A DNA stretch of 64,000 nt from Capitulum mitella (taxonomy: Eukaryota > Arthropoda > Thecostraca > Pollicipedomorpha > Pollicipedidae), in assembly GCA_030062745.1 (NCBI GenBank), contig CP099845.1, positions 15,292,903 through 15,356,902 on the forward strand, read 5' to 3'. Every line of letters starts with the position of its first letter. Position 1 is the stretch's first letter. Position numbers and translations under genes: made by a program. The notes beneath the pieces were generated by a model. It saw only the letters and a list, made by a program, of their open reading frames with translations, was not told the origin of the DNA and ran no database searches. Below are positions 1 through 21,179 of this stretch, piece after piece.

Positions 1-1661
1 GTCAGGTTTCATTCAAGATATGAGGTCAAATTGCCAGAGACATATTGCCCTCCAAACTTTAGTCTCGGTCCGCCTTTCTTTGCGATTAAGTAACCTTGGA
101 CGAAAGGATGTTTGATGTTCTGGATGTCTGACATGAACTGCGACGTCATCAGTGATCCAAAGCCGCTGGAATCAGCGCAACTGCGCAACTGGTTCTCAAG
201 ATAGACAAGCACACGCACGCACGCGCACGCGCACGCGCACGCACGCGCACGCACACGCACACAGTCAATGGAAGATGGCGAAATATCCAAGTCAATGCCG
301 GATTAATGCCCTCTGCTTTCAGCCTACTGCCAACCTTTTGAGTGGCGTAGTTTGCAGCTTTTTTATTTGCGTGACAGTACGCCATCATAAACTGTTTGGC
401 AGTTATTGCAATAATCGCATATTTGCAATAAACGCTGGTGACACCAAAAACACCTGATTTTCTAACATTTGCAACCAAATTTTGGCCCTCGCACGGGAGT
501 TAAGTCACTCTTCAGATGGCTTTTTAGCGTTGTACATATTGTACAGAGTGACACTAAGGGACAATGTAGTGTGCACAGTACAGCAGTGACACTATGGGAC
601 GCATCATCTGCACCTGTTTAAGCAGCCAACTTCGACCTGCCTTCATTTTATCATTCTCTCCCCATTCAACGAATGAATTTCCTTTTTTCCCTGACATCGT
701 GGGTTAGCCAAGTCAGTCACTGTGCGTCTGCTGTTGCTTCGTTCATGGGAAGTCAAACGTTTCCTGACACCACATTCAGCACAAAATGGTGCGCCTCCGA
801 ATCAGTACGTGGAAGAAACGCTACGATGTCTCCCGCCCGCGAACCAAGCTCATTTTCCTCTTAAGCTATCTCGATAGTATCCTCATGCGGTATGACAGCA
901 ATTGGATGTTAGCTGTGATGCCTAATCTTGTCAGCACCCTAATCGTATCCATCCCTGACGAACATGTTACTGACTTTTTGGCCGGAAGCATTTACGTTCC
1001 GAAAGCCTGGAATTAGAAGAACTTTGCCACCAAATTTATAAAATTTGTGCGCTCGGGATGAGACTAGCAAGCAATTCAGAATCGAATCAACGTCGATTCT
1101 GATTATCCGACTTTTTTCAGTGAATCAGAATCAGAACTGATCCAATGTTAGGCAACTATGAATCAGAATCAAAATTAGAATCATTTTGGGCCAGGATTTA
1201 GGATAGTGTTGTTATGAGTGTGATAAGTAAATTATAACAGTGAATAGTTCGCAAAGCTGTTGGGAATCATCTATGCTTTGTTTACATAATAAATGTCTAT
1301 TTGCTATCAATGTTTAAACAATGATCTATAACAATGATCTATCTACTAGCACTTAAAGTGGGATTAAATAAGAATATAGCATGAAGGTCCCAGTTATGGC
1401 CGAACGGAAGCCGAAATATTTACTTTATTGTTGTAGTGAATGTGTACATTCTACACCATTAACACTTGGGAGATAAGTGCCCACGGGTGGAGCCTACTCT
1501 TAAGCTAACTTATGTTTACAATCTCACGCTCGTATTCTTAGGCGAAAAGGCAGGTAACCTTCCCCAAATCCCGTCTTCTCACCCACATTTTGGGTCTGGT
1601 TTTTCAGTCTTGTGGCTGTCATTGTTGTCCAATACTATCCTGGTCTATCATTTTATACTAC

Positions 1662-1699
<38 letters not shown>

Positions 1700-2400
1700 A
1701 TGCATATGGCGTAAGTTATACATAGGATACGCATACATATATATTAAAACAACATGATATAGTAACACAACATAATACTACATATAATACAACCCTAGCG
1801 GGCCCTAGGATGCCAAATAACCCAGGACCTGACTGCTGCATCTATGCCAGCAACAAAAAAAACGCTCAAGCATGGTTTTTGTGTCTCCACATAGACCCGA
1901 AACGTGAATAATGGGCACTGAATCGATTTACTACAGTTATCATGTTACTGGAATCACAATCGTACCGATTCTGCTTTTACCGTAAACCGTGTAAACCGGA
2001 ATCAAAATCAGAATCGCCTGGACCTGTGGGTCAGAACTGAATCGATTCCCAATTTCGCGAATAGCTTACAAGGTTCCTTGGAACTAAAGGTTTTGGGAAG
2101 CGCCCCGTCACCGGTGAGGCTGACCATTAGAAAAAATTGCCGCTGAGAAGAAAACAAAACAGCAAATATCTTGGCATCGAAATGACAAAATCATTTCTTT
2201 CTTGACGGTCGGCCCCTTAAATTGTGCGTGTCACTGGTTTCATGTTCAAATACGACGTGGCCTGTAAGCCGCATGGGTAACTACTTAGGAGAGGGCCCGG
2301 ATTCCTCGTCGTGTCACTGCCTGCATCCTTTGCCCCCTCCCCAAGCATTCGTCCTTGAAATAAGTACTGGACTGGTATCGCACTGCAACCAACTATTGCA
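1..2400. other. No gene seen; simple repeats and AATCAGAATC-rich blocks
   Basis: A (CACG/CA)n microsatellite lies at 208-262 and a (TA)n tract at 1664-1695. Two blocks dense in AATCAGAATC, AATCGATTC and GATTCTGATT (about 1,070-1,190 and 1,925-2,060) flank about 740 bases and look like the low-complexity ends of a transposon, but I could not fix termini or a target duplication. A short open frame on the minus strand near 20-160 resembles coding sequence (KHPFVQGYL, AKKGG) but I do not recognise it. Confidence 0.5.
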
Positions 2401-2650
2401 CATGCCACAATAGTGTTCCACATAGTGTCAGCGTTAATGTGACAAAGCATCCATGTCACACTGTGACGCGGTCTGGGAGTCTGATACAACTATCGTAAGT
2501 ATAATGCCTGTGCCAAAGTGGACACTTGAACCCAGTGCATGCATCACAGTGAGTGTTTCACATACCAGTGCCGCAGTGTAACCTCAAAGTTTTCGTGTCA
2601 CAGTGTCGCCCACAGTAGACGTCATTCTCTCACAAACTCAGTGCCTCTCT
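2400..2650. repeat. Degenerate CACAGTG/GTGTCA-rich array
   Basis: Variants of CACAGTG and GTGTCAC recur roughly every 20-30 bases, several of them as small inverted repeats such as GTCAC-ACT-GTGAC near 2,455. A related stretch occurs at 535-600. No exact period is visible, so this is a weakly ordered tandem repeat. Confidence 0.4.
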
Positions 2651-2924
2651 CGTCAATCACCACTGGCAAGAAATGCCACACTTAAGGGAGTCTGTCTAGT
2701 CAAATATCGAATTTTAGCTGTATACGTGTGATCAAAGAGGGCACTGGCCTGCATCGTCACGTATCATTTGTTTTTCCCGAATCGCCTTCGTTGACCTACG
2801 ACGGCCAAATATTTACCGATATTTGCCATTACTCCAGCACCGTGCTGCCAGCACAGATTTATCGGTTTTACTCCAGCTCCTTTTCGTCACTGAGACCGAT
2901 AGCACCGATAATGTATCGTTCGCC

Positions 2925-3035
2925 CCAGCGAATCATTTTTTGAGTTGCGAGCTTGTCAGCAATGACAGCAAACTGTGCCCAGCGAATCATCTTTCGAGTT
3001 GCGAACCGATCGGCGACGACAGCAGACTGTGAACA
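2925..3035 (+). repeat. Two-copy ~56-bp tandem repeat
   Basis: Two adjacent copies begin with CCAGCGAATCAT, continue with CGAGTTGCGA and end in CAGCAGACTGTG-like sequence. The first copy can fold as TGTC-agcaat-GACA. No gene was recognised in this stretch. Confidence 0.6.
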
Positions 3036-3192
3036 CATCAACCTTAACAGCCTGGCGGTCGAGGCCTTATAGAGGTATGTTGGTAAAAACTTGTACACTG
3101 AACGGGGTTTTGACTGTCTGACTGCAAAGGATTTGTTGAATGCTTTTTTTGCCGACATTCTCCACCCCTAATAAGGTTACCGAACGGTTTAT

Positions 3193-4121
3193 CTAACCTC
3201 GGAAGTATTTTGCTACATAATAGATATCCAGGAGCTTGAGATAGCTAAGGGCGGTCATAATTAGTGTTATGGGAATCCAAATTCGGGTTTTCGAAATCTT
3301 CCAAATTCCAGACCGGAATTTGGTTGGATAAAGCATATCTTTTTTGTCAAAGTTGGACACCTTATTGCACGTCAACTGCCAAAAACGTGATAGATGACTG
3401 TTTTCTAATATTCTAAATGTAAACCTGACTCCATGCAACATACACAAGTGACATTTTGACACTGTTATTGAGTACCATGGCTGGCTAAGCTTGGCCAAAC
3501 TGAGAAATATGTTGGAATTTTCTCGGACTTGGATCTTGGGCAGTTGTAGATACTCACATGCAAGATCTGAAAAAAACTGATGTTTGTTTGTGTACTTGTA
3601 CTCCAAGAGATTTTGAGTTTTAGGATATGACTGGGCCAGATGAAAGTTCTGTATGCAAGCACAAACCTAGTTCAGAAATAAATCTTTGTGAGTACAGAAG
3701 TTTGCAGCTGACTTAGCCATAGTCCTAGTTAAACATTTCTTAGGGTACAGAGAGCACGGATAGAGAATTCTTATCAATATCCCCGGATAGACTGTAAGTT
3801 CTTTTTTCTCCGGTTACTGCAAACTGTCGTTTTGAATGATATGGATGGTTGCATTGTCAACGTTTGTATTTTCTGTCCTGGCATCACACTTATGTATCTC
3901 AACAGTGAGGCTATTTCTTCTTGTTCATTCTTGTATGTCACTCGGGCATTGGCTCTGTTCTTTTCTTTTATAGTGAATACTTGAATCTGGTTTTGAAACC
4001 AATGCAAATAGTCTGCCTGGCTGATGGGTGTCATAACAAAAAGTTGACATGCAGTGTAGTGGCTGCCATTCTGTTGACTGCTGGTTGGCAAACGTAAAAC
4101 TGACAACAGCCCATTTGCCAT
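3193..4121 (-). other. Two unrecognised open frames in AT-rich DNA
   Basis: Open frames of 137 codons (3606-3193) and 115 codons (4121-3774) are long for DNA of this composition. The second has a plausible amino-acid make-up, with FTIKEKNRANARVTYKNEQ and EEIASLLRYI. I recognise neither, see no splice context and no start preference, and cannot exclude chance or a decayed transposon. They are noted as candidates only. Confidence 0.18.
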
Positions 4122-4305
4122 TTTGTTATATCAACCTCCCAGTCAAAACTTAGCAGTTAAGAAGGCATGCACCAAAATGCTTCTTGATTTCTTTGTCCTA
4201 GAACTTGACTGATGTCTAGATTAAACCTATTCAAGCAAAAAACAGCAATGATGCAGGCACACATACCATTGTTTGTTGGTTAATGCTGCGTGTATATATA
4301 AATAA

Positions 4306-4328
4306 TGCCCACCAGTCAATGGTGGGCA
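4306..4328. repeat. Perfect hairpin, TGCCCACC / GGTGGGCA
   Basis: An 8-bp perfect inverted repeat with a 7-base loop. The arms equal the inner terminal sequence of the hAT-like element at 51.9-55.6 kb (GGTGGGCA and TGCCCACC), so this may be a fold-back remnant or two abutting element ends. The rest of 4,130-5,180 is AT-rich with no gene seen. Confidence 0.55.
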
Positions 4329-5229
4329 GATATTAGGTATTTACATGGGACACTAGCATCATCAGAATAATGGCGGCTATTTCCTTACTGAACATCTGAA
4401 CATTGTTAGCCATATAATTAATTCTGCTGCATGAAACACATAACTTTGCAGATCTTACTTAACTTATCTTATCTTACTCACTTAACCATAAGTGGTAAAG
4501 TGTACGTCAGAATTAAGTGGGCTTTAGGGGATGGCTAATGTTGCCCTTAGGCTAAATAACACTGTCATGAGGTCAGAGGTTACGGGCTTTATCAACCGAC
4601 ATTTGGTATCCGAGGCATTAACAGAATAAACTGTTTCCAGTACCCCTATCAGAAGCCGTAATACATGCATGATGGCTACATTTCAATATAAAGAATATCA
4701 AAATTAATATTGTTTGCACAACCTTACTCTGCTGACACCATCAGCAGTTACCGCAAACCCGTCGCAAACCTTGTGGGTGTGTTGCACAAGTGTGATGCCA
4801 ATCCAGAGATTAGCTAAAATATTTGTTTTCTTTTGGTAGCAACTGGCAAGGTGCAACAAACCTTTTGGCTAACTGTCGATGACATAAGAATAGTTCAAAC
4901 CTAAAATCAGCCTGTGGGTGTGTCCACTAATAAATGACAGTAATTTTAACAGGGCTATCTAAAACCCGGCTGATAACTCACATGTTGTATCATGTTCATT
5001 GTACAACCACATACAGCGCATGTGACAGCAATGCATGCTGGAATCAGCAGCTAATTGCATTTGGCCCCGTACAGGCTACACGCTGTCATTCTGACAGGTG
5101 GTGCGTTGTTCAAATATAAGCTGGTCAGTCATCACACATGCCTGCAACCAATTACTGTTTACAGGTTAGTCCCTGTGCACAGCCGGGCAAAGAGAAAAGT
5201 CGCCCTGCGACAAGAGCGAACTCCAAAGG

Positions 5230-5915
5230 CCTACCCGGACGTTGCGGAGATGCTCCGGCTGATGGTAGCTCTCAGGAAAGGCTACATCTCTGGCCCACGT
5301 CCGAAGTTCTCCGATTGCACACGACGCATGCATTCCTGTGTAAACCCTGGTGCCAGACCATCGGCGGAGGCATCACCTCGTTCAGGGAGCAACGTGAAGT
5401 CCATCGGCGGTACCACTGAGGTGGTCGCCGTCGCCATCAAGTCGCCAAGGAGTCGCCAAGGCGTCTGCACACCCGGAGAGGTCGGCGCCGCCGCCGAGCT
5501 CGCTGAGGGATCGGTACATCCGGCACGGCAGGCGCCGCCGCCGAGCTCGCCGAGGAGTTTGCACATCCGGAGTGGCTAACGCCGCAGTTGGCACAGTTAA
5601 CACAAGGCACAGTTAACCGCAACGCGCCGAGCAGTTGGCGCCGCCCGCGTCACCGCGATTCTGGTCGAGGAGTGCGCATCCGGCGTCGCCGACGCCGCCG
5701 CGGAGGGCACAGAGGGGTCGGCGTGACCGGAGCGGCCGGCGCCGCGAATGAGTCGGTACATCCAGCGCCGCCAGTGCCAGCGGCAACGTGGCCGAGGAGT
5801 CGGCACATCGGGAGCTGCCGGCGCCGCTGAGGAGTCTGCGCATCTGGAGCGACCGGCGCCGCAGGAGCGCGCCGAGCAGTTGGCGCTGGGGAGGGGGGAC
5901 TGTGCGTGGCTCAAA
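5230..5915. repeat. GC-rich degenerate minisatellite
   Basis: Variants of GAGGAGTCGGCACATCCGGA alternate with GGCGCCGCCGAG-type blocks, with unit lengths of about 40-60 bases over roughly 700 bases. All six frames are open over long stretches only because of the base composition; the inferred peptides are Ala/Arg/Pro-rich and differ in every frame, so I do not call a gene. It contrasts sharply with the AT-rich DNA on both sides. Confidence 0.6.
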
Positions 5916-6816
5916 GCTCCTGGAGCACGCTCCGGAAGCCGTTGCGCCCCGCATAGTTAGACTCTGGGAATCGCCGGCGGATGGCCCACACGACGCAGGG
6001 TGGTGCTAATCGTCGAACACCCCGGCCGAGTTATCCCCATCTGAAACAGGGTACTGTTTCTTATAAGTTATTTGGTATTTTCTGCCTCGGCTGCACCTGA
6101 CATTGCCTGGTCTACCATGTACCCTGAGATGGATCATGAAAACTGTCACAAGTGAATCATATTTTCAAATGTTTGATTACGTAAGGGAGTTGCATTCTCA
6201 TGTGCTCTATGAAAATGACTAATAGTCATTTTATTAAGTCTTGTTTGATTCTACACGCTGGCGCAAAAAATCCATAGATGTTTATCTTGCTGGCTGCTGT
6301 AAGAAAAATGTGTTCATAAACAAAGGAATGAACTATCTCAGGGAAACGAATAACCAATCCCACCCACGCGTGGAACTGCCAAACTGCAGCCGACATGGCA
6401 GTCACACATTTTGTCTTGAACCTGGCTCTAACATCTGCAATCAGTTGCAGTTTGCTATTCAGTTTAGGAGTGGAGGCTTGAGCCCCCAACTTTACTTCAA
6501 GCCCCCTCCCAACTTTGGCAAGAAAGTGGGTCAAGTCCGTGAAGAATCCTGTCTTGTGGGTAGGATTGGCAATTTTCCTTGCTCTGCCCCCCCCCCCTCC
6601 TTCCCAACATATTTCGCAAAACTATGCTCCGCCTAAAACAAAGATATGAGATGGAATCACAGTTGGTTCAAACAAGTACTGTTGAGACCATGGGTGTAGA
6701 ATTGGGACAAATTTTGGTATGGAAAAATTCATTCATCAGGCCCTAAAATTTGGCATAACGTATATACAGTACATTATTTTATAGAGCAAGAAAGTACATG
6801 AATGGATCAAGATAAT

Positions 6817-6863
6817 GGTATGGGGTCCCATACCAATATGTATGGTATGGGAAGCTCCATACC
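6817..6863. repeat. Two adjacent GGTATGG hairpins
   Basis: The first hairpin is GGTATGGG-GT-CCCATACC (6817-6834). Nine bases later comes GGTATGG-gaagct-CCATACC (6844-6863). The stems are the same but the loops differ. The surrounding 5,960-7,270 has no gene I can support. Confidence 0.7.
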
Positions 6864-7275
6864 AGAGGTATACAAAGTTACCCTTGGTTGAGACTGCCGG
6901 CAACCAGTCGTAACCCGAGATGACTACATCAACATGTGAGCATTCTGTGATTTCGTTTTGTCTCCTGTGCGCCATTTTTTGTACCATGTACCAATTGTTT
7001 CCAGCCCGCTAATTGGTTGCATTTACTACTGCCCCTTAGTGCTGTATTTACACTCGTACAGCTACCGACATTGCGGATTTGAAACAATCCAAATCGTGTG
7101 AGTAAATTATCATTGTTCGAAGTCCCAGATGCACTTTTCATTGTTGTCATAAGCCATAGCTAACGTCGAGTATCCGCTGGAATGTCTTTCTGGAAAACCG
7201 AAAAGATTAGATACACTCCCTTTAAGTGCAAATCGCACAGCGCCCGATATGCAAACAGAAGGCTTAACATGCTAA

Positions 7276-7470
7276 CTGTCTCTTGAGACGGTCACATAGA
7301 ACAGGGGATGGCTTAAAATCCTCACAGAGTGGCCTGCATGAGCCACACAGAACGGGACACGGCTTTACATCCTCATGGAGTGGTCTTCGTCGGTCACACA
7401 GAAAAGGACATGGCTTACAATCCCCATACCGAGGTCTCCGTCGGTCACACAGAACCGGAAACAGCGATAA
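7276..7470. repeat. 57-bp satellite array, left flank of transposon
   Basis: About 3.5 units of a 57-bp repeat centred on CGGTCACACAGAA, CATGGCTTACAATCC and GAGTGGTCT. The unit is a multiple of three, so it yields an apparent 19-residue peptide repeat (RRSHRTG), which I regard as incidental. The same repeat resumes at 10,983 in the same orientation, showing that the element between them inserted into this array. Confidence 0.75.
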
Positions 7471-7471
7471 T

Positions 7472-10400
7472 TTAGGGTGTGTCGATTTTGGCCTTTTCCT
7501 AGAAACCGCACACAGAATAGTGAAAAAACTTGCGAACAAAGTAAACTTTCACTGACGACAGAAAGCGTCTTTTGGATGTTTACGTTCCCCACCGAACGAA
7601 TATATGACAACCGACTGTAGGGTTGCGCGCCATCTGTGGAGAGCTATTGGAACTACGCGTATTGTGGTTTACTAAGGTCCAAAATCGCATGCCGTTGTGC
7701 GAACCGCGGTCTCGCAGCCTTGTTTGTGTACTGCTGGACTCGGAGAAACATGAATAGGTCTACCGGTACATGCAGGTCACCCTTCAGCGTTGATTTTCTC
7801 TTCAGCCCTGCGTTCTTCCAAAAAGAAAATTTCAGTCTAAGACAGACTGAGACTGAGACCGTCGGTTTATTCCCTACCGCGTGAAATGTGATGAGAAAAG
7901 TCAAATGCAGTGCGAGACAGTGGCATATTGTGAACAATAGTGCACCACGCATTATTCAAGCCAATATCACTGCCAGTCCCGATAAAACAATAAATCAGTC
8001 CTTGAAACTAAAATACTCCTGGTTCGACCTGCTCAGATCGGGAGCAGGGTAACTTGCCTTTTACGAACTGAGATCCTTCCTGGAGGTGAATAAAGGCAGG
8101 ATTTTTCGGTGCGGGAAGCAAGCGCAGATGAACCCGTGCCGGGCTTCTTAGCCAACTAGGGCGGCTGACGCTTTTGTACCTACGCGAACTGCACGCTCCA
8201 TGGCTTGCGTGTGAACTAGATACCTCCTGATTTTTGCCGGGATGTCCGCGATGCGCTCGATCTCCTCGTTGCGAATCTTTGACAGCAAAAGCGGCTGAGC
8301 CATACGTGTGGATTCCCAGTCGATTAAATCGACGTAGATAGCGGCATCAAAACTGATGTTGGGGATCCTAAACGGTCGAACGTCTAACCCGGATTCGCTG
8401 TCGCGGCTGGCCAGGATGAGTCTGACTGCTCTGCTGCGGACAGCTGCCGTCGGCCGTCATTGCGAGCAGAATGGCTTTGTGATGAGCCCAGGAGCCATTC
8501 CTCTGGATTACGGGCTCGACCACGGTCCGGTCTTCATCTGGCAGATCTCGCCGCAAGCGTATGCTGAAGAACAGGTTTTGTGATGCTTCCGCGCAGTATG
8601 GATGAGACTTGATGTAAAACCACACTGGTGCGCAGTGGTTCAGAATGAAGTTAACGAGTCTCTTCAGATCCTCTGACGGCTCCACCGTTCCTATGTACAG
8701 ATGAAGCAGGCACGATGCCAGTGTAAGCCACCTTGCGTGGTTACGGGACCAGGTTTCCTGCTAGCAACACCCGATGGGGCATCTCCAGACTTCACAGCCA
8801 TGCACAGATCATAAAGTAACTTCTGGTCTGAGCTGAGCTCACGAGAGACTTCGTCAAGGATCTGGCCCATCTTGCCCGGCACAGTCTGGAACTGGACTGC
8901 CCGTAGGGTCTCTACCCTCCCACACGCCTGCTTTTCAAGCGTGCCACTGAAGGACTGGGGTCCTGTTGTGACACTGTCAACTTCTCGAAACACTTCCCTT
9001 ACGTTGAGCTCGTTCAAATGCAACTGACATCCAAACCAGTGCACCGGGGTATCTCGCACAACCTCAAATCGGCGGCAGATACCTGCATAAGGCCCAGTGT
9101 TCACTGCAGTCCCGTCACAGCCGATAACACACACATCGTCCGCATTATACTCACAAGCCACCGACTGCAGTTCATTGAAAACATATACGGTTTTCCCTGA
9201 AAGTGGCGTGAAGTGCATTAGATACTCCCCACCGGGCTCGGCGACCAATGCAATGTGTTCTTGCACAACCACCTTTCTCTGCGAAGACGCTCTCGAAGAA
9301 CTTTCAGAACTGTGAAGACGCTCTCAAAGGACACTTTCAGTATCCTTGCTAATCGCCAAATCTTTCAGTCCATCAAAACATAATGCTGTCAACCCCTGTT
9401 CCAGCACTCCCTCGGCCCTTGGTTTCGCTTCATTGATTCTGTTTTTGTCCCTTGCTCGCAAGAGTTTTTCGCATCAACGATTTTAGACGAGTCGTCAGCA
9501 GTTACTTCCCCTGTATCAACTTGGTAGGCAATGATAAGCGCAACTGCTGTTCGGTTCGATATTTCGTATCAGTCAGCCGCCAATGCAGTCTGCGTCAGTA
9601 GGTCGACGTAGTCGGCGGACTGTTTTCGTCCAATGATGTTTCAGGCTGTTCAGAGGTAACACTGCTGCTTGAATCAGTCATCCCCGAGATCCGAGATGCC
9701 ACCTTCGGGAGATAGCTCCAACTCGGCTGTTTCTGGAGATCTGTGCTCTTGTTCCTGGAGTGTTGCCCGTCTCGCGGCCTGTTGCTGCCTGCGTCGCCTT
9801 TCGAACCGATCTGCATCAGTCTGGGTCCTCGTTGGTCGGTGAGGAAAGGGACTTCAATGGTTGATATTTTCTTTTCTTTGGGATATTTGCATGCACCGGT
9901 GTGGAGGCATTTGCAGCTGGCTATGTCCATCAGCTGATCAAACTATTGTCCCAGCAACATCACTGAGGAATCTTGCCTCCTGGATTTTGATCGTTTTCCT
10001 GTCTTCAGCCATCGAGTATGGCAGTCACTCACCAACTGCTCTACTCTTGCCTGGGTTACGATCGGAATACCCTATTTAGCCCAGATCTCAGAAACCGAAG
10101 CTGCCACGGTTTCAACGGCTGGTCAGATTAGATGATTGCCGCCGCCGTGACCGCTGCACAGTTCTGCGTGAACTTTTCTCAGGTAACTGACCACATCCTT
10201 TCTTGTCAGGAGAACGTTCAATTTAAGGTCACTTGGCTGGCCAAACGCAGTGTTCTGTGCCACTCCTTCGTGATCTCCGCGATGTCATGCCGTTGCACTA
10301 AACACAACACGAATATACACCGCGTTAGTGCACCACAAAATATCTCGCATCACTGCCGTGCTAACGCCGTAACTGCGTTCAATCCCCAGAACCCACTCTC

Positions 10401-10981
10401 CTCTCCCGAGCCCTTCTGTCGGCCATTAGGTCCAATGGCACTGGCTGAAATATGCTACTGTTACCTCCCGAGTCAAACCGATCCCTCTGCTCTCCCCTTT
10501 GTTTGCATAAGCGAGATGACAAAAAACAAATCGGCGTTGCGCCCACGTTTTCCGTACACTTGGACCTGCTGTTGCGTGGTACGGCTGGAAATCCGTCGTG
10601 GCAAATCACATCGGGCTCATGCGAAAGTGAAGCATTTTGAACATGGAAGGTGGCAGACATCCACATTCGGTTGTCTTTGGCTGCCATACTCCACGTCACA
10701 CAACTTCAAATTGTTCAGTCGCACTCAGAAAGTGTCATTCAAATCGCACGCGATTATCGACTGTATGCTACGGCAACGCCAAATTTTAAGGCCTATAACT
10801 GCCCGCCTGAAAATGGCGTTATATGTGGCGCTACCGTATTTTCCCTACAGAAACATTTGTTTGTTCGGTGGGGATAGTAATGTTTTCATTGCCATTTTTT
10901 GTTCATATTAAATATTTTTAGGGGCATGCGCAAGTTTTGATCACTCTTATATCTCAATTTCTTTCCATCGACACACCCTAA
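7472..10981 (-). mobile_element. DNA transposon with gapped terminal inverted repeats
   Basis: The ends are TTAGGGTGTGTCGAT at 7472-7486 and its reverse complement at 10967-10981. Two further inverted blocks lie inside at matching spacing: AAAACTTGCG (7525-7534; 10929-10938) and TCCCCACCGAAC (7586-7597; 10863-10874). This gives terminal regions of about 125 bases with conserved motifs and diverged spacers. Both flanks are the same 57-bp satellite. The target duplication is short (TA if the ends are GGGTG, or possibly AAT), and degeneracy prevents a firm choice. The interior carries a decayed transposase-like gene on the minus strand. The element probably sits in a TBCE intron, because the later TBCE exons should lie beyond it. 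Confidence 0.8.
8056..10215 (-). pseudogene. Decayed transposase-like gene of a recurrent invertebrate family
   Basis: Reading on the minus strand with frameshifts and in-frame stops, the pieces are, in order: LLTRKDVVSYLRKVHAEL (~10,210); PIVTQARVEQL (~10,060); a Cys-rich stretch DIASCKCLHTGACKYPKEKK then VPFLTDQRGPR (~9,930-9,830); a core from 9,272 with VIGCDGTAVNTG, HLNEL and DLCMAVKSG; NHCAPVWFYIKSHPYC and SQNLFFSIRL (~8,650-8,550); and a C-terminal part with YVDLIDWES, EEIERIADIPAKIRRYLVH and QAMERAVRVGTKAS, ending near 8,056. I recall this motif order from many repetitive, unnamed arthropod proteins but know no superfamily name. The D of CDGT and the E of QAMER could be RNase H-fold catalytic residues; that is inference. 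It is not functional here. Confidence 0.65.
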
Positions 10982-10982
10982 A

Positions 10983-11135
10983 TCCCTCATGGTGTGGCCT
11001 TCGTCCGTTACACAAAATAGGACATAACTTAACATTCCCACAGAATCGCCTCGGTCGTTCAGGCAGAAGACATGGCTTAACATCCTCTCAAAGTGGCCTC
11101 AGTCTGTCACACAGGACAGGGACAGAATCATCGGG
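10983..11135. repeat. 57-bp satellite array, right flank of transposon
   Basis: About 2.5 further units of the repeat seen at 7,276-7,470, in the same orientation, with CATGGCTTAACATCCTC and GTCTGTCACACAGGA. It continues the array interrupted by the transposon. Confidence 0.72.
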
Positions 11136-11578
11136 TTCACTTCTGTCCTTCATGCCACCCAAGGTAACTACAACCGGTCAATCTGGCAGATCTGGCACAT
11201 CTCCTTTACATCGTTTGTATCCCCTCCGCCCTCTTGAAATTCCTCCAACTTGAAAGACGCGTATCGACGGGAGTATCAAAAGAATTGAGCACCAAAATGA
11301 TTCATGAGTGTGGCATCAGGACGTCATAACTTCTATGGCTGTTAGTCACGGGCTTTAAGCTGAGTTCCGCCTCGTCATCGGAGCTGATCCAGAGACGACG
11401 GATCAGTCATGAATGCAGAAGTTCCGAAATGCGAGATGAAAGACATGGCCGTCGTACACATTTCATTACATATAACACCACAGACCGCGTTGCAACCGCG
11501 AAGTCCGGACCATGGTCCCCTTTCACTCCCGTCCCTATGCCTGTGGGTCTCGATAATTATTTAATATGAATGGAATAC

Positions 11579-21149
<9,571 letters not shown>

Positions 21150-21179
21150 GCTGTCCACACCTGTTGCCACCAGCATCTG

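Noticed and set aside
9-478. Overlapping frames with Ala-Cys, Arg-Val and Thr-His runs
   Set aside because: They arise from the (CACG/CA)n microsatellite at 208-262.
5055-5960. GC-rich frames at 5.1-6.0 kb as exons
   Set aside because: All frames are open because of composition, the peptides differ between units and no splice sites fit.
7283-7555. A 90-codon frame with 19-residue RRSHRTG repeats as a gene
   Set aside because: It is the 57-bp satellite read in one frame and it runs into the transposon end; the second array at 10,983 does not keep the frame.
10132-10911. 259-codon plus-strand frame as a gene
   Set aside because: It lies opposite the transposase-like gene, includes the transposon's right terminal region and shows no known motif.
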